Of a stretch of DNA of 64,000 nt, positions 41,546 to 53,210 are shown in pieces. The notes beneath the pieces were generated by a model. It was not told the DNA's origin, searched no databases, and worked only from the letters and a program-made list of their open reading frames with translations. How positions within the stretch are numbered: the first letter of the stretch is position 1; every line of letters starts with the position of its first letter. The position numbers and the translations under genes were made by a program. The DNA comes from Buchnera aphidicola (Brachycaudus cardui) (GTDB taxonomy: Bacteria > Pseudomonadota > Gammaproteobacteria > Enterobacterales > Enterobacteriaceae), in NCBI RefSeq assembly GCF_005081945.1, contig NZ_CP034879.1, forward strand, positions 166,476 through 230,475, written 5' to 3'.

Positions 41546-41584
41546 ATATATTACTGTTTTAAAAAATATATTTTGTAATGTTTT

Positions 41585-41617
41585 TTTAGAGAGGAAATAT
41601 AATTTATCCTCTCTAAA
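41585..41617 (+). terminator. terminator of ychF
   Basis: TTTAGAGAGGA (41585-41595) pairs perfectly with TCCTCTCTAAA (41607-41617) around an 11-base loop, followed on the plus strand by TTTTTTAG. It lies 39 bases after the ychF stop and 5 bases from the convergent thrC stop; the minus-strand side lacks a U tail. Confidence 0.8.
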
Positions 41618-41621
41618 TTTT

Positions 41622-42911
41622 TTAGTTTTCGACTAAAAACTCTTTTAATTTATTAAAATCGGGATTAATGTTATAGGATAACAGTGGTAAATTTATTCTG
41701 TTTTTCAGTTCATCAGGTAATGAAATATTATTATTTAATATTTTTTCTACAGTGTTTTTAAATTTAGCTGGATGTGCTGTACCTAAAAATAGACCAAACT
41801 CATCTTTTTTTAATTGATTTTGTAATAATCGATATGCTATTGCAGCGTGTGGTTCAGAAACATAACCTAATTGAAATAGTTCTTTTAATGTTTCTTGAGT
41901 TATATCATCTGATACACTGCCAAATCTAAGTTCTTTTAAATTCCATTTATTTCTATAAAATAATTCTTCAATTCGGGTCCAATTATTTGGCTGACTAATA
42001 TCCATAGCATTAGAAATTGTAGACACAGTTTTTTTAGGATACCATTTTCCATTTTGAAGAAATCGTGGAACTGTATCGTTGGCATTAGTACAAGCAATAA
42101 ATGATTTAATGGGTAACCCCATAGATTTAGCCAATAATCCAGCAGTTAAATTACCAAAATTACCACATGGAACTGCTACTACTAAGTTATTTCTTTGTTG
42201 TTCAGAAATTAAAGAAAATGCTTCAAAATAATAACATATTTGTGCTAATAATCTACTTATATTAATAGAATTTGCAGAATTTAATCCTATAGATTCTTTT
42301 AGTTTTTTATCGTTAAACGCTTCTTTTACTAGTTTTTGACAGTCATCAAAACTACCATTAATTGATATAGTTTTAATATTTTTTCCTAAAGTACAAAATA
42401 ATTTTTCTTGTAATTCACTAATTTTGCCTTTTGGATATAAAATAATAACTCGAACATTTTTCATTTTATAAAAAGCATGTGCTACTGCTGCACCAGTATC
42501 TCCTGAAGTTGCAGTTAAGATAGTAACAGATTCATTTTTTGTATTTAATGAAAAAATCATTTGAGCCATAAAACGTGCTCCAAAATCTTTAAATGCTAAT
42601 GTTGGACCGTGAAATAGTTCAAAACAATGTATATTTTTTGTAATTGGCACTTGTAATGGGTGTTTAAATGAAAAAGCTTTTTTGACATGTTTATATAATT
42701 TATCTTTAGATATTTCATTGCAAATAAATTTAGAAAGTATTTCAGTACTACGAGTAATAAAATCTAATTTTAATATTTCTGATAATTGAATCGGTGTAAT
42801 AGTTGGTAACTTTACTGGAAAAAATAATCCTTGTTGCTGTCCTAATCCTAATTTTACAGCTTTTGCAAAATTTACTGTTTCGTTATGATTTTTTAAGTTA
42901 TAAAGTTTCAT
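41622..42911 (-). CDS. thrC: Threonine synthase
   Basis: PLP enzyme making threonine from O-phosphohomoserine. The Schiff-base lysine is Lys108 in [30 protein letters not shown] and [16 protein letters not shown] bind the PLP phosphate and substrate. 429 residues, against 428. Overlaps the 3' end of thrB by 14 bases, so the pair is translationally tied. Last gene of the thr operon. Confidence 0.97.
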   Translation of the reverse strand: MKLYNLKNHNETVNFAKAVKLGLGQQQGLFFPVKLPTITPIQLSEILKLDFITRSTEILSKFICNEISKDKLYKHVKKAFSFKHPLQVPITKNIHCFELFHGPTLAFKDFGARFMAQMIFSLNTKNESVTILTATSGDTGAAVAHAFYKMKNVRVIILYPKGKISELQEKLFCTLGKNIKTISINGSFDDCQKLVKEAFNDKKLKESIGLNSANSINISRLLAQICYYFEAFSLISEQQRNNLVVAVPCGNFGNLTAGLLAKSMGLPIKSFIACTNANDTVPRFLQNGKWYPKKTVSTISNAMDISQPNNWTRIEELFYRNKWNLKELRFGSVSDDITQETLKELFQLGYVSEPHAAIAYRLLQNQLKKDEFGLFLGTAHPAKFKNTVEKILNNNISLPDELKNRINLPLLSYNINPDFNKLKEFLVEN

Positions 42912-43845
42912 TATTTTGTCCTAATTGGCGTACACCTTTTAAATCTAAAAAACAAATATGAACGAATCCTGTATTATTTTGCAAATAATTTTTTCTAAGC
43001 CATAAAGATATTTCTTCTGCTATATGTATATTATCCGCAACAGCAAAAAGAGCGGGTCCTGAACCAGATATCCCACAGCTTATAGCTCCAATTTTCTTGA
43101 TTTTTTCTTTAGCTTCTAAAAAATTAGGTAATATTTTAATACGATATGGTTCTGCTATAAAATCTTGCATTAATCGTGCTGCTAAATGAGGCTGTTTACT
43201 ATATGAAGCATGAATAAAACCAGCTAAATAACGATTATTTTTTATGCAAATTTCTTTTTTATATTTTTTAGGTAGTATATCTCTTGCCTCTGCTGTAGAA
43301 ACATTAATTCCTGGCCAAGCAATTACCCAAAACCAATTTTTAAAATTTGGAATTTTCTGACTAATTATTTCAGAATCTTCTAGTATTAATTGTAGACCTC
43401 CAAGATAAGATGGAGCAACATTATCATAGTGTATACTGCCTGATATTTCACCTTCTATTTCTCCCATAAGCAATAACAATTCTTTTGAATTTAGAGGTTT
43501 ATCACAAAACTCATTCATAGCAACTAAAGTAGCTACTACAGAACAAGCGCTAGACCCTAGTCCTGATCCAATAGGCATATTTTTTTCAAGGATAATAGAA
43601 ACTGGAACATTTTTTTTTATAATTTGACAAAATTTTAACCAGCATTTCCAAACAATATTTTGATTCGTGTTTTTTGGTAATTTATTAGAAAAAATGCCCG
43701 TATTAACTAATTTAAATTGTGTTGATGGTTTTATTGTAACTAAATCACCTAATAAAGTTCCGTTTATAGGTATAATTGCTGCACCTAAAATATCAAATCC
43801 CACTCCAACATTACCAATAGAAGCTGGTGCATAAATTTTGATCAT
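42898..43845 (-). CDS. thrB: Homoserine kinase
   Basis: GHMP kinase phosphorylating homoserine. N-terminal [21 protein letters not shown] loop [16 protein letters not shown] (around residue 94) and the C-terminal [11 protein letters not shown]. 315 residues, against 310. The start is 17 bases after the thrA stop, preceded by CAGGAGC. The thrABC order is that of E. coli. No extra control site lies between the genes. Confidence 0.97.
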   Translation of the reverse strand: MIKIYAPASIGNVGVGFDILGAAIIPINGTLLGDLVTIKPSTQFKLVNTGIFSNKLPKNTNQNIVWKCWLKFCQIIKKNVPVSIILEKNMPIGSGLGSSACSVVATLVAMNEFCDKPLNSKELLLLMGEIEGEISGSIHYDNVAPSYLGGLQLILEDSEIISQKIPNFKNWFWVIAWPGINVSTAEARDILPKKYKKEICIKNNRYLAGFIHASYSKQPHLAARLMQDFIAEPYRIKILPNFLEAKEKIKKIGAISCGISGSGPALFAVADNIHIAEEISLWLRKNYLQNNTGFVHICFLDLKGVRQLGQNNETL

Positions 43846-43862
43846 TGCTATGCTCCTGACGT

Positions 43863-46313
43863 TTATGATAGTGTACGTAGTAAGTCGGAAAATACTCCAG
43901 ACGCGGTCACTTTATTACCAGCCCCATAACCTCTTAGCACAAGAGGAATTGGTTGGTAATAATGAGTATAAAATGCTAGTGCATTTTCACCATTTTTTAC
44001 TTTGTATAATGGGTTATTGATATTAATTTCTTCAATTTTTACATGACACTGTCCTTTTTTGTCTATGGTACCGACAAATCTTAATACATTACCTATATTA
44101 TGTGCTTTATGAACACGATTTAAAAAATATTCATCTAGTTTTTTTAACTGTAAAAAAAATTCATCAATATTGTTATTTTTTTTAAAATAATCAGGTAACA
44201 CAGGTTCAATTTTAATATCTTGTAGTTCTATTTCATATCCAGCTTCACGTGCTAAAATAAGTAATTTTCTAGCAACATCTATACCTGATAAATCATCATA
44301 TGGATTTGGTTCAGTAAAACCTAATTCTTTAGCTTCTTTAGTAGCTTGTGATAATAAAACACCTTCTTCTAATCTTCCAAAGATAAAAGATAAAGAACCA
44401 GATAGTATGCCTTTAAAACAAATGAGATTATCTCCTGTTTTAAATAAGTTTTGCAGTGTTTCTATAACTGGTAATCCCGCACCTACATTAGTTTCATATA
44501 GAAATTTTTTATTAGTTTTACAAATAGCACTTCTAATTTGTTTATAATAAGGTAGTGTACCAGTATTAGCCTTTTTATTTGATGCTACTACGTGACAGTT
44601 ATTGTATAGAAAATAAACATATTGTTCAGATAACAATTGATCAGATGTACAATCAATTATAACTGGATTTAAAAAATGATATTTTTTTATAAACTCATTT
44701 AAAACGTGTAGATTAAATATTGTGTTTGATTTTTTAAAATTATTTTCCCAATCATATAAGCTTGTTTCTTGATCTAATATTAATATTTTTTTAGAATTAG
44801 CAATGGCTAAAACTTTAATTTTTATATTTTTTTCATCTAGATATTTTTGTTGTTTTAATATTTGTCGAAGTAGTGAGCTACCAATGCTACCTATGCCAAT
44901 TAAACATACATAAATGATTTTTTTATTATTATAAAATAATATATCATGAACGTTTTGGACTGATTTTAAAATGTGTTTTTTTTCAATAACTAATGAAATA
45001 GAATGTTCTGAAGAACCTTGTGCAATTGCAAGAATATTAATTCTAGCATTACCTAAAGAAGAAAAAATTTTAGATGCAATATTATGTTTTTGATAAATAT
45101 TAGATCCTATTACTGAAAGAATAGATAGATTATTTATTATTTTAAAAGGATTTAATAATTTATCTTTTAACTCTAATTGGAACTCTTTATTTAATAAAGA
45201 TAATATTTTATATATTTTATTATTTATAATACAAAAAATAATTTTATTTTCTGATGATGATTGAGTCATCAGTATAATTTTAATATTATGTCTTGAGATT
45301 ATAGTAAATATACGTGGAATAATATTTTCTATATGTTTTATAGAAGGTCCAGATATATGAAACATAGTTATATCATCAATATGTGTAACACCTTTCAAAA
45401 AGCTTTCTTCAGAGTTGTTTTTTTCACAAATTACAGTTCCATTTGATTCAATATTATTAGTATTTTTAATAAAACATGGAATTTTAAATTGAGAGATTGG
45501 TTCTATAGTACGCGGGTGTAATACCTTAGCCCCAAAATAAGACAGTTCCATAGCTTCTTGATATGATATTGATTTTAATAAATGCGCATTGGGTACTATT
45601 CTGGGATCAGCAGTAAAAACTCCATCCACATCTGTCCAAATTTCACAACTATTTGCATCTAAACATGCGGATAAAATAGCAGCAGAATAATCAGAACCAT
45701 TACGTCCTAGTACTACTAGTTCTTTATCTTGATTGCCTGCAATAAATCCAGGCATTAAAATAATATTATTTTTATTTATATCTATTTTATTAATACGTTT
45801 CTTAGATTCAGATATGTTAACACTAGAATCTAAGTAATGACCTATAGATAAAAAATTTTCGACAGGATTAATGATAGTAATACTATATTTTTTAGATTCT
45901 AATATACTTTTCATTATAAAAATTGAAAGTATTTCTCCACGAGAAATAATAATTGCACGAATACTATCTGGACATTGTTTTAATAATATAACACCCTGTA
46001 CTATACTTTTTAATTCATTAAACTCTTTTTTTATAATCGTTTCTATTTCTTGATAATTGATATTAGATTGTATTTTTAATAGCTCATTAATAAGCTGAAT
46101 AAATATACTTTCTACAAGGTTTATTGTTTCTAATATTTCATTATTATAATTTTTTTTTTCTATAATAGAAACTAAATAATTAGTTACCTTAGCTGGTGCT
46201 GATAGTACAACTGCAATTTGTTCAAATTTATTTTTTTTTTCTATAATATTAGCTACAGATAAGAATTTTTCTGCATTAGATAATGAAGTACCACCAAATT
46301 TTAATAATTTCAT
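43863..46313 (-). CDS. thrA: Bifunctional aspartokinase I / homoserine dehydrogenase I
   Basis: Catalyses the first and third steps of the aspartate pathway to threonine. N-terminal aspartokinase ([46 protein letters not shown]), ACT regulatory region (about 300-460) and C-terminal homoserine dehydrogenase ([38 protein letters not shown]). 816 residues, against 820. Retained as one fused chain. The ACT region and the inter-domain linker are lysine/isoleucine rich. AAGGAAT is upstream of ATG. Behind an attenuator-like terminator, so possibly regulated by Thr/Ile supply. Confidence 0.97.
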   Translation of the reverse strand: MKLLKFGGTSLSNAEKFLSVANIIEKKNKFEQIAVVLSAPAKVTNYLVSIIEKKNYNNEILETINLVESIFIQLINELLKIQSNINYQEIETIIKKEFNELKSIVQGVILLKQCPDSIRAIIISRGEILSIFIMKSILESKKYSITIINPVENFLSIGHYLDSSVNISESKKRINKIDINKNNIILMPGFIAGNQDKELVVLGRNGSDYSAAILSACLDANSCEIWTDVDGVFTADPRIVPNAHLLKSISYQEAMELSYFGAKVLHPRTIEPISQFKIPCFIKNTNNIESNGTVICEKNNSEESFLKGVTHIDDITMFHISGPSIKHIENIIPRIFTIISRHNIKIILMTQSSSENKIIFCIINNKIYKILSLLNKEFQLELKDKLLNPFKIINNLSILSVIGSNIYQKHNIASKIFSSLGNARINILAIAQGSSEHSISLVIEKKHILKSVQNVHDILFYNNKKIIYVCLIGIGSIGSSLLRQILKQQKYLDEKNIKIKVLAIANSKKILILDQETSLYDWENNFKKSNTIFNLHVLNEFIKKYHFLNPVIIDCTSDQLLSEQYVYFLYNNCHVVASNKKANTGTLPYYKQIRSAICKTNKKFLYETNVGAGLPVIETLQNLFKTGDNLICFKGILSGSLSFIFGRLEEGVLLSQATKEAKELGFTEPNPYDDLSGIDVARKLLILAREAGYEIELQDIKIEPVLPDYFKKNNNIDEFFLQLKKLDEYFLNRVHKAHNIGNVLRFVGTIDKKGQCHVKIEEININNPLYKVKNGENALAFYTHYYQPIPLVLRGYGAGNKVTASGVFSDLLRTLS

Positions 46314-46343
46314 ATTTTATAATTCCTTAAATTTATTTCATAA

Positions 46344-46372
46344 AAAACCCGCCTTAAGTATGAGCGGGTTTT
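46344..46372 (-). terminator. thr attenuator terminator upstream of thrA
   Basis: On the minus strand AAAACCCGC and GCGGGTTTT (9 pairs, GC-rich for this genome) flank an 11-base loop, followed by further T. It lies 31 bases upstream of the thrA start, where E. coli has its GC-rich thr attenuator. The unusually high GC in a sea of AT makes conservation likely. Confidence 0.8.
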
Positions 46373-46402
46373 CAAAAACATATGATTTTGGCCCACATCA
46401 TG

Positions 46403-46491
46403 ACTAGTTATAATAATTAGAATAGCTATTCTAGTGAAGAGGCTATAAATAGATATTAAGATTTTTTTATGAATACGTATAGTACGTTCAT
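46403..46491 (-). promoter_or_regulatory. remnant thr leader region with Ile/Thr codons
   Basis: In one frame on the minus strand, 46435 to 46403 reads T-R-I-A-I-L-I-I-I-T-S, seven of eleven codons Ile or Thr, as in thrL-type leader peptides. That frame has no nearby ATG; the nearest ATG (46491) is in another frame and stops after 11 codons, with an A7 run between them. TAGAATAGCTATTCTA (46418-46433) is a perfect palindrome in the same stretch. Probably a decayed or unusual leader, not a proven peptide. Confidence 0.5.
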
Positions 46492-46552
46492 TTATTAGGT
46501 ATTTTTTTATATAATTTGAATATTGTATGAAAAAGATTCTTCTTGTCTTCAA

Positions 46553-46947
46553 ATTATTATAAAGTATTAGTATTATTAATTTTATATATTAAATATATTG
46601 AATTAAAAATGTTGTTTTTTATACGAAAAAGAATTTTTTAGTTTTTATAAATTTGATGTCATATTTTAATTTAGATATAAAATATAACATAAATTACATT
46701 GTCATATAGCTAGAATATATCTTTTTATAATTTTTTTAATGTTTAAAATAATTTATTATTAATAGTTTTCTTATTTGATTAATTTTTATAACATAATGAT
46801 CATTATTAGTGCAATAGTTAAAAAAATAAATATTTTATTTTTTCTTGAAAATACTCAACTTAATTATTATACATACTGTATTTTTTAAATAAAAAAATCA
46901 GTATATCCTTTTAAATTTTAATTTACATTCAACATTTAGTTAATATT
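46553..46947. other. spacer between divergent thrA and hpt, no gene seen
   Basis: About 395 bases between the thr leader and hpt, extremely AT-rich. It must hold promoters for the thr operon (minus) and hpt (plus), but I see no convincing paired minus-35/minus-10 and no gene, tRNA or repeat. Confidence 0.6.
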
Positions 46948-47481
46948 ATGAATCATATTATTAAAGTTATTATTTCTGAAAAAGAGCTTGATATACGTGT
47001 TCGAGAATTAGGTCGAGAAATTACTAAAAAATATCGTCATAGTAGAAATAAAATGATCTTGATTGCTTTACTACGTGGTTCTTTTGTATTTATAGCAGAT
47101 TTATGTCGTAGAATTCATATTAAACACGAAGTAGATTTTATGACAACCTCTAGTTATGGTCGTGGAATATTATCTAGTGGCGATGTAAAAATTATCAAAG
47201 ATTTAGATGAAGATATTTATAATAAACATGTTTTAATTGTCGAAGATATTATTGATTCTGGAAAAACTTTAAGTAAAGTATCAGATATATTAAAGCTTAG
47301 AAATCCAAAGTCATTATCAATTTGTACTCTTTTAGATAAACCAGAATGTCGTGAAGTTAATATTAGTGTTGACTTTATAGGATTTTCTATTCCAGATGAT
47401 TTTATTGTGGGTTACGGTATTGATTATGCTCAATCTTATCGTTATTTACCATATATCGGTAAAGTGATTTTTAAAAAATAA
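46948..47481 (+). CDS. hpt: Hypoxanthine phosphoribosyltransferase
   Basis: Salvages hypoxanthine (and guanine) to nucleotides using PRPP. PRPP loop [18 protein letters not shown] around residue 98; [19 protein letters not shown] and the C-terminal [20 protein letters not shown]. 177 residues, close to E. coli (178). Links to prs (PRPP supply) and guaC in this window. Convergent with panC, 9 bases between the stops. Confidence 0.95.
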   Translation: MNHIIKVIISEKELDIRVRELGREITKKYRHSRNKMILIALLRGSFVFIADLCRRIHIKHEVDFMTTSSYGRGILSSGDVKIIKDLDEDIYNKHVLIVEDIIDSGKTLSKVSDILKLRNPKSLSICTLLDKPECREVNISVDFIGFSIPDDFIVGYGIDYAQSYRYLPYIGKVIFKK

Positions 47482-47490
47482 AAATATTTT

Positions 47491-48348
47491 TTAATTGAAA
47501 AATATTTTTTTATTGTCAATTAGACGAGTTCTTCCTAACGAAACAGATGCTAAAAGTATCATTTTTTTTGTAGTTTTATCTGGAATATTTAATGTTTTGT
47601 AATGATATACATTAAATATATCAATAGAAAATCCTTTTTTTAATAGTAATATTTTAGATTCCTGAATAATTTCTTCAATAGAATTAATATTACCTTTTTG
47701 AATAATTTTTGTAGATGTTTGCTTTATGATTTTATATAAATAAGGCGCTATTTTTGTCTGTTTAGAATTTAAATTATTATTTCTAGAACTGAGAGCAAGT
47801 CCGTTTTTTGATCGTACTATAGGTAGACTAATGATTTTTATTGCATAATTTAATTCTGCTACAAGTGTTTTAATTATTAATAATTGTTGATAATCTTTTT
47901 CTCCAAAAAAAGAAAAATCTGGTTGTGTTATATTAAATAGTTTAGCGATAATTGTCGTAACACCTTGAAAATGTCCAGGTCGATATTGACCTTCTATAAT
48001 GTCAGATAGTTTTGGTACCTTAATAAAGGTTTGATTTTTTAGGTTATTAGAATACATTTCATGTATATCAGGAAAAAAAAGAATATCTATTTTATTATTT
48101 TTTAAGATTTTACAATCTTCTTCAAAGCTTTTAGGATAATTTTTAAAATCTAATACATTGTTAAATTGTATCGGATTAATAAAAATACTTACAATAGTAA
48201 TATCAACATATTTTTTTGATAATAAAATTAACTGTATATGACCGTTATGTAAGTTTCCCATTGTAGGAACTAGTCCTATTTTTTTATCTGTTTTTTTTAA
48301 ATATTTTATTTTTTCATATAAATCTTTTAAATTTTTAATTATATACAT
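47491..48348 (-). CDS. panC: Pantothenate synthetase
   Basis: Joins pantoate and beta-alanine using ATP. HIGH-type motif in VPTMGNLHNGHIQLI (about residues 28-42), FFGEKDYQQL, VRSKNGLALSSRN. 285 residues, against 283. Directly follows panB with 14 bases between, the order panB-panC of E. coli; panD (beta-alanine) is not here. Product goes to CoA, whose last step enzyme CoaE is also in the window. Confidence 0.96.
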   Translation of the reverse strand: MYIIKNLKDLYEKIKYLKKTDKKIGLVPTMGNLHNGHIQLILLSKKYVDITIVSIFINPIQFNNVLDFKNYPKSFEEDCKILKNNKIDILFFPDIHEMYSNNLKNQTFIKVPKLSDIIEGQYRPGHFQGVTTIIAKLFNITQPDFSFFGEKDYQQLLIIKTLVAELNYAIKIISLPIVRSKNGLALSSRNNNLNSKQTKIAPYLYKIIKQTSTKIIQKGNINSIEEIIQESKILLLKKGFSIDIFNVYHYKTLNIPDKTTKKMILLASVSLGRTRLIDNKKIFFN

Positions 48349-48362
48349 ATAATACCTTTTTT

Positions 48363-49154
48363 TTAAAAACTATATTTTTTATTAGGATACATACCAGTTT
48401 TTACTTCATTAATATATTGCTGAATAGCTTGTGTAATACTTCTGCCTTCAGACATGAAATTTTTTGCAAATTTTGGTATTTTTCCTTGATTAATACCTAA
48501 TAGATCTTGCATTACAAGAATTTGTCCATCAGTATATTTGCCTGCTCCTATTCCAATGACTGGAATTGATAAATTTTTAGTTATTTTTTTTGCTAATTGT
48601 TCTGGAATACACTCTAATACAAGCATTTTAATCCCTGCTTCTTCTAATAAAAAAGCTTCATCTATTAATTGATTTTCATCTTTTTGTTCTTTCCCTTGAA
48701 TTTTATAACCACTTAAATAATTAAAAGATTGTGGTGTTAAACCTATATGACCGCAGACTAATATTAATCTACTAGATAATTCTTTAATGATTTCTATTAA
48801 CCATTTTCCACCTTCTATTTTTATCATATTTGCACCAGATTGTATTATTTTTGCTGTATTTTTAAGAGCTTCTTTAGTATTGTAATAAGACATAAAAGGT
48901 AAATCAGATAATAAAAAACTTTTAGATGTTCCTTTTCTAACTGCTTTAGTATGATATTCAATATCTTGAATCGTTACAGGTATTGTAGAAGCATGTCCTT
49001 GAATAGTCATACCAAGAGAATCACCTATCAGCATAATTGGAATACCTTGATTAGAAAATAGTTTTGAAAAGCTAAAGTCATAAGCAGTGATAGCTGCAAA
49101 TTTATTTTTGTTTTTCTTCCAATTATTTATTTGAGAAATAGTGATACATTCCAT
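48363..49154 (-). CDS. panB: 3-methyl-2-oxobutanoate hydroxymethyltransferase
   Basis: Makes ketopantoate from 2-oxoisovalerate. Blocks [35 protein letters not shown] with the metal-binding Asp, [20 protein letters not shown] and [15 protein letters not shown]. 263 residues, against 264. ATG preceded by GAGGTAAAT. First gene of panBC, with a strong hairpin of dksA between it and the upstream gene, so it probably has its own promoter. Confidence 0.96.
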   Translation of the reverse strand: MECITISQINNWKKNKNKFAAITAYDFSFSKLFSNQGIPIMLIGDSLGMTIQGHASTIPVTIQDIEYHTKAVRKGTSKSFLLSDLPFMSYYNTKEALKNTAKIIQSGANMIKIEGGKWLIEIIKELSSRLILVCGHIGLTPQSFNYLSGYKIQGKEQKDENQLIDEAFLLEEAGIKMLVLECIPEQLAKKITKNLSIPVIGIGAGKYTDGQILVMQDLLGINQGKIPKFAKNFMSEGRSITQAIQQYINEVKTGMYPNKKYSF

Positions 49155-49192
49155 ATTTACCTCATTTTATTTGAAAAATATAAAAAAATAAG

Positions 49193-49234
49193 AAGGATAT
49201 TCGAGATTATTTTATCAATTAATCGAATATCCTT
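49193..49234 (-). terminator. terminator of dksA
   Basis: AAGGATATTCGA (49193-49204) and TCGAATATCCTT (49223-49234) are perfect 12-base complements around an 18-base loop. On the minus strand CTTATTTTTTTATA follows. It is 27 bases after the dksA stop and before panB. Confidence 0.7.
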
Positions 49235-49260
49235 ATTCAAGAATAATATAAGTTGTTTAA

Positions 49261-49716
49261 CTAACCAGTCATTTGCTTTTCTCTAATTTCTGCTAATGTC
49301 TTACAATCGATACAAAGATTTGCAGTCGGTCTAGCTTCTAAACGACGAATTCCAATTTCAATACCACAGGAATCACAATAACCAAAATCTTTTTCGTTAA
49401 TTTTTTTTAAAGTTACTTCAATTTTTTTAATTAATTTTCGACTACGATCTCGATTTCTTAGTTCTAAGCTAAATTCTTCTTCTTGTGTTGCCCGATCAAT
49501 AGGATCAGGAAAATTAGTAGCTTTATCTTGTATATAGAGTAGCGTATGGTTGATTTCATCTTGTAGTTGATTTTTCCATGTCTCAAGAATTTTATAAAAG
49601 TGTAACATTTGATCTTCATTCATGTATTTTTCGTCTATTTTTTTTTTATAGGGTTTTAAACCTGCAATTGAAAGAACATTTAAAGATGATGTTTTTTTGT
49701 TTTTTTCTTTTTCCAT
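49261..49716 (-). CDS. dksA: RNA polymerase-binding transcription factor DksA
   Basis: Binds the secondary channel of RNA polymerase and works with ppGpp. Coiled-coil region from about residue 33 to 108 and a C4 zinc finger [20 protein letters not shown]...[14 protein letters not shown] with four Cys. 151 residues, identical in length to E. coli. The coiled-coil tip Asp-rich motif [15 protein letters not shown] is intact. Notable in a genome with few regulators. Confidence 0.97.
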   Translation of the reverse strand: MEKEKNKKTSSLNVLSIAGLKPYKKKIDEKYMNEDQMLHFYKILETWKNQLQDEINHTLLYIQDKATNFPDPIDRATQEEEFSLELRNRDRSRKLIKKIEVTLKKINEKDFGYCDSCGIEIGIRRLEARPTANLCIDCKTLAEIREKQMTG

Positions 49717-50077
49717 AGTTCTCTCCGAAATAATTTATTTGATGAAATTGAATATGAAAGTGTTTTCTAATAAAATATTTTTTAAAATTATTGATATCTT
49801 TAAGAATAAAGATTTATATCGCAAAACAATTTAATTTATATTTTTTTATAATGGTATTTTTGTAATAAAAATTTTAAAAAAAATAATTTATATATTTTAG
49901 ATATATAAGATGTGCTTGATTTTATGTCTATAAAAATTATTATAATAAATATTTTTAACATAAACTATAATTAAATATATTTTTTACAGTGTTGAATGTT
50001 TTAAGAAGACTAGTCTTAGTTTATGTATCAATATTTATTTTTTTATAATAAATTTCACAATAGGACGTTTTATAGAC
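49717..50077. other. spacer between divergent dksA and truA, no gene seen
   Basis: About 361 bases of AT-rich sequence with promoters presumed for both genes. I find no gene, tRNA or repeat in it; in E. coli other genes sit next to dksA, so it may hold eroded remains beyond recognition. Confidence 0.55.
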
Positions 50078-50878
50078 ATGATAAAAAAAAATGTTAAAAA
50101 ATTTGCTTTAGGAGTTGAATATGATGGAAGTTTTTATCATGGATGGCAACGTCAAAATACAGTATCTAGTATTCAAGAACAAATAGAAAAAGCTTTGTCT
50201 ATCATTGCTAATCATAAGATAGATGTTGTATGTGCAGGTAGAACTGATGCTGGAGTTCATAGTATAGGACAAGTCATTCATTTTAATACTACAGCTATTC
50301 GAAAAAAATCATCTTGGACAATAGGAGTCAACCGTTATTTATCTAAAGATATTGCTGTTGTCTGGATTAAAGAAGTTCCAGAAGATTTTCATGCACGTTA
50401 CAGTGCTATTACACGTTCTTATCGTTATATAATATATAATCATCGTTTTCGTTCTGCTATTTTTCGAAATAGATTTAATCATGTTTATAAGAGTCTCAAT
50501 GTAAATAAAATGAACATTGAAGCTCAATGTTTGTTAGGAGAACATGATTTTACATCTTTTCGAGCAAGAAATTGTCAGTCACGTTCCTCTTGGAGGAAAA
50601 TTATAAAACTAAATGTATGGCGTTACGCAGATTTAGTCGTAATTGATATTATAGCTGATTCGTTTTTATATCATATGGTTCGTAATATAGTTGGTTCCTT
50701 AATTGAAATTGGAATGTCTAAAAAAAAAGAGTTTTGGATACAAGAATTATTACAAAAAAAAAATAGAATTTATGCTGGACCTACAGCGCCAGCTAAAGGT
50801 TTATATCTATTATTTGTACAGTATCCTTTACGTTTTAATTTACCACAAGTAACATATAATTCTATTTTTATTAAGTAA
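50078..50878 (+). CDS. truA: tRNA pseudouridine(38-40) synthase TruA
   Basis: Modifies U38-U40 in tRNA anticodon arms. Catalytic Asp57 in [32 protein letters not shown] at the N-terminus and [17 protein letters not shown] near the end. 266 residues, against 270. The next gene, mrcB, begins 35 bases later on the same strand. Confidence 0.96.
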   Translation: MIKKNVKKFALGVEYDGSFYHGWQRQNTVSSIQEQIEKALSIIANHKIDVVCAGRTDAGVHSIGQVIHFNTTAIRKKSSWTIGVNRYLSKDIAVVWIKEVPEDFHARYSAITRSYRYIIYNHRFRSAIFRNRFNHVYKSLNVNKMNIEAQCLLGEHDFTSFRARNCQSRSSWRKIIKLNVWRYADLVVIDIIADSFLYHMVRNIVGSLIEIGMSKKKEFWIQELLQKKNRIYAGPTAPAKGLYLLFVQYPLRFNLPQVTYNSIFIK

Positions 50879-50913
50879 AAAATATTATTGATATCTCTGG
50901 AGTATATTTTTTT

Positions 50914-53210
50914 ATGTATATAAATGTAAAAAAAAAAGAAAAATTTTAATAAAAATACTTTTTTTAATATTTATTTTAATTATATTGTATGGCTTTTATT
51001 TGTACGAAAAAATAGGACAATCAATTCAAGGTAAAGTATGGAGTTTTCCTACATCAATATATGGACGTATAGTTAATTTAGAACCAGGTAATCCATATTC
51101 TCAGAAAGAAATATTAAGTCTTTTAAAAGGCACTATGTATAGACAAGTGCATACTGTGATGTTACCGGGTGAATATAGTATAAAAGATAACACTATAGAT
51201 TTTATACGACGTTCTTTTGATTTTCCAGATATTAAAGAAGGTGAATTTCATACACGATTATCTTTTAAAGAAGGTATTTTAAAAGAAATTAAAAATATTG
51301 AAAATAATCGTAATTTTAGTTTTTTCCGTTTAGAACCTAAATTAATCACTATGTTAAAATCTTCTCAAGGGAAAAAACGTATATTTATTCCTCGTAATAA
51401 ATATCCAGAAATTTTAGTTAAAACACTATTGGCTATTGAAGACAGATATTTTTATGAACATGATGGTATTAATATATCTTCTATAGGTCGCGCTTTTTTA
51501 GTAAATGCTATAGCAGGTCGAGCAATTCAAGGAGGTAGTACTCTTACTCAACAATTAGTAAAAAATCTTTTTTTAACTAATACACGTTCTATTTTAAGAA
51601 AAATCAACGAAATGTATATGGCTTTGATTTTAGACTGTTTTTATACAAAAGATAGAATTTTAGAATTATATTTAAATGAAGTATATTTAGGTCAAGATGG
51701 TGATGAGCAAATAAGGGGATTTCCACTTGCAAGTATTTATTATTTCGGTCGTCCAATAGATGAGTTAAGCTTAGAACAGTATGCGTTATTAGTTGGAATG
51801 GTAAAAGGAGCTTCTTTATATAGTCCTTGGGCTCATCCTATTTCTGCATTAAAAAGAAGAAATTTAGTCTTATTTTCATTATATAATCAAAAATACATTA
51901 CTAAAGATATATATAGAAAATTATGTAAAAGAGGATTAAATGTTCAATCTAAAGGTAATATTATTGCACCTCATCCTTCTTTTATACAACTTGTACAATC
52001 TGAATTACAAAAAAAAATTACTACTTCCATAGAAAATATTTCAGGTATAAAAATATTTACTACTTTAGATTCTATATCACAAAATGCAGTAGAACAAGCT
52101 GTAAAAATAGAAATTCCTATATTAAAACAAAAAAAGGGATTAAAAGATTTAGAAGTTGCCATGATAGTCATGGATAAATTCACTGGTGAGATTCAAGCAC
52201 TGATTGGAAGCGCTAAGCCAGAATTTAACGGCTATAATCGTGCTTTAAAATCTCGACGTTCAATTGGTTCATTGTCTAAGCCGATAACATATTTAACTGC
52301 TTTATCAGAACCAAATAAATATCATTTAAATACTTGGATTTCTGATCATCCTATTGCTATTAAATTAGATAATGGTCAATATTGGATGCCAAAAAATAAT
52401 AATTATCGTTTTAGTGGAAAAGTAATGTTATTAGATGCTTTAATTCATTCAATAAATATTCCAACAGTTAATTTAAGTATAGATATAGGTTTAAAAAAAC
52501 TAGTTGATAGTTGGTTACATTTAGGTGTTTCTAAAAATCATATTACTCCTTTTCCATCTATATCTTTAGGAGCTATTAATTTAACACCGATTGAAACTGC
52601 ACAAGTATTCCAAATAATTGCTAGCGGTGGTTATAAATCATTATTATCTTCAGTTAGATCTGTGATATCTGATGATGGTAAAGTATTATATCAAAGTATA
52701 CCTCAAAAAAAACATATAGTTTCTTCTGAAGCATCTTATTTAACATTATACGCTATGCAGCAAGTAGTTGAGCATGGAACAGCTAAATTATTAGGTAAAC
52801 ATTTTAAGGAATTTTCTTTAGCAGGAAAAACTGGGACTACAAATAATTTAGTAGATAATTGGTTTGTAGGTATTGATGGTAAAACAATTGTAATTATTTG
52901 GATTGGAAGAGACAATAATAAAACAACAAAATTATATAGTTCTTCCGGAGCAATGCAAATTTATCGAAAATACCTTGAATATCAACGTCCAGTACCATTA
53001 GTATTGCAACCTCCAAAAGGTATTAATATGTTTTATATAAATAAATTAGGAAAATTATTTTGTAATAAAAATAATGATCATGATCGATCTTTACCCATAT
53101 GGTCTTTAAATAATCAAACTATTTGTCATGATGGTAAATTATTAGAACAGAGTCTTGAAACAAGAAATAAAAAAGATTTTCTATTTTGGTTAAAACATTT
53201 ATTTTTATAA
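50914..53210 (+). CDS. mrcB: Penicillin-binding protein 1B, frame break near the start at an A10 run
   Basis: Bifunctional peptidoglycan synthase. Transglycosylase motifs EDRYFYEHDGI and GGSTLTQQLVKNLFL; transpeptidase SIGSLSKP, SIN and KTGTTN are all present. The frame open from TTG 50985 lacks the membrane anchor. ATG 50914 starts MYINVKKK but stops after 11 codons; the ten A at 50928-50937 separate it from the main frame. One extra A would join them into a basic segment and transmembrane helix (ILIKILFLIFILIILYGFYLY), about 765 residues against 844 in E. coli, whose extra length is mostly N- and C-terminal tails. RBS TCTGGAG precedes ATG 50914. Confidence 0.88.

Noticed and set aside
43838-44020. 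60-residue plus-strand frame at the thrA-thrB junction
   Set aside because: Antisense to conserved thrA coding sequence, no features.
46310-46552. 80-residue minus-strand open frame ending at the thrA start
   Set aside because: It reads through the attenuator stem and has no ribosome site or family feature. I treat only its Ile/Thr-rich part as a leader trace.
47482-47515. Possible bidirectional hairpin at the hpt/panC junction
   Set aside because: The AAATATTTTT arms are low complexity and overlap the panC stop. Too weak to call.
50985-53210. mrcB starting at TTG 50985 without a membrane anchor
   Set aside because: The continuous frame upstream encodes a basic segment and helix like the PBP1B anchor, and an ATG with a ribosome site at 50914 is one base out of frame at the A10 run.
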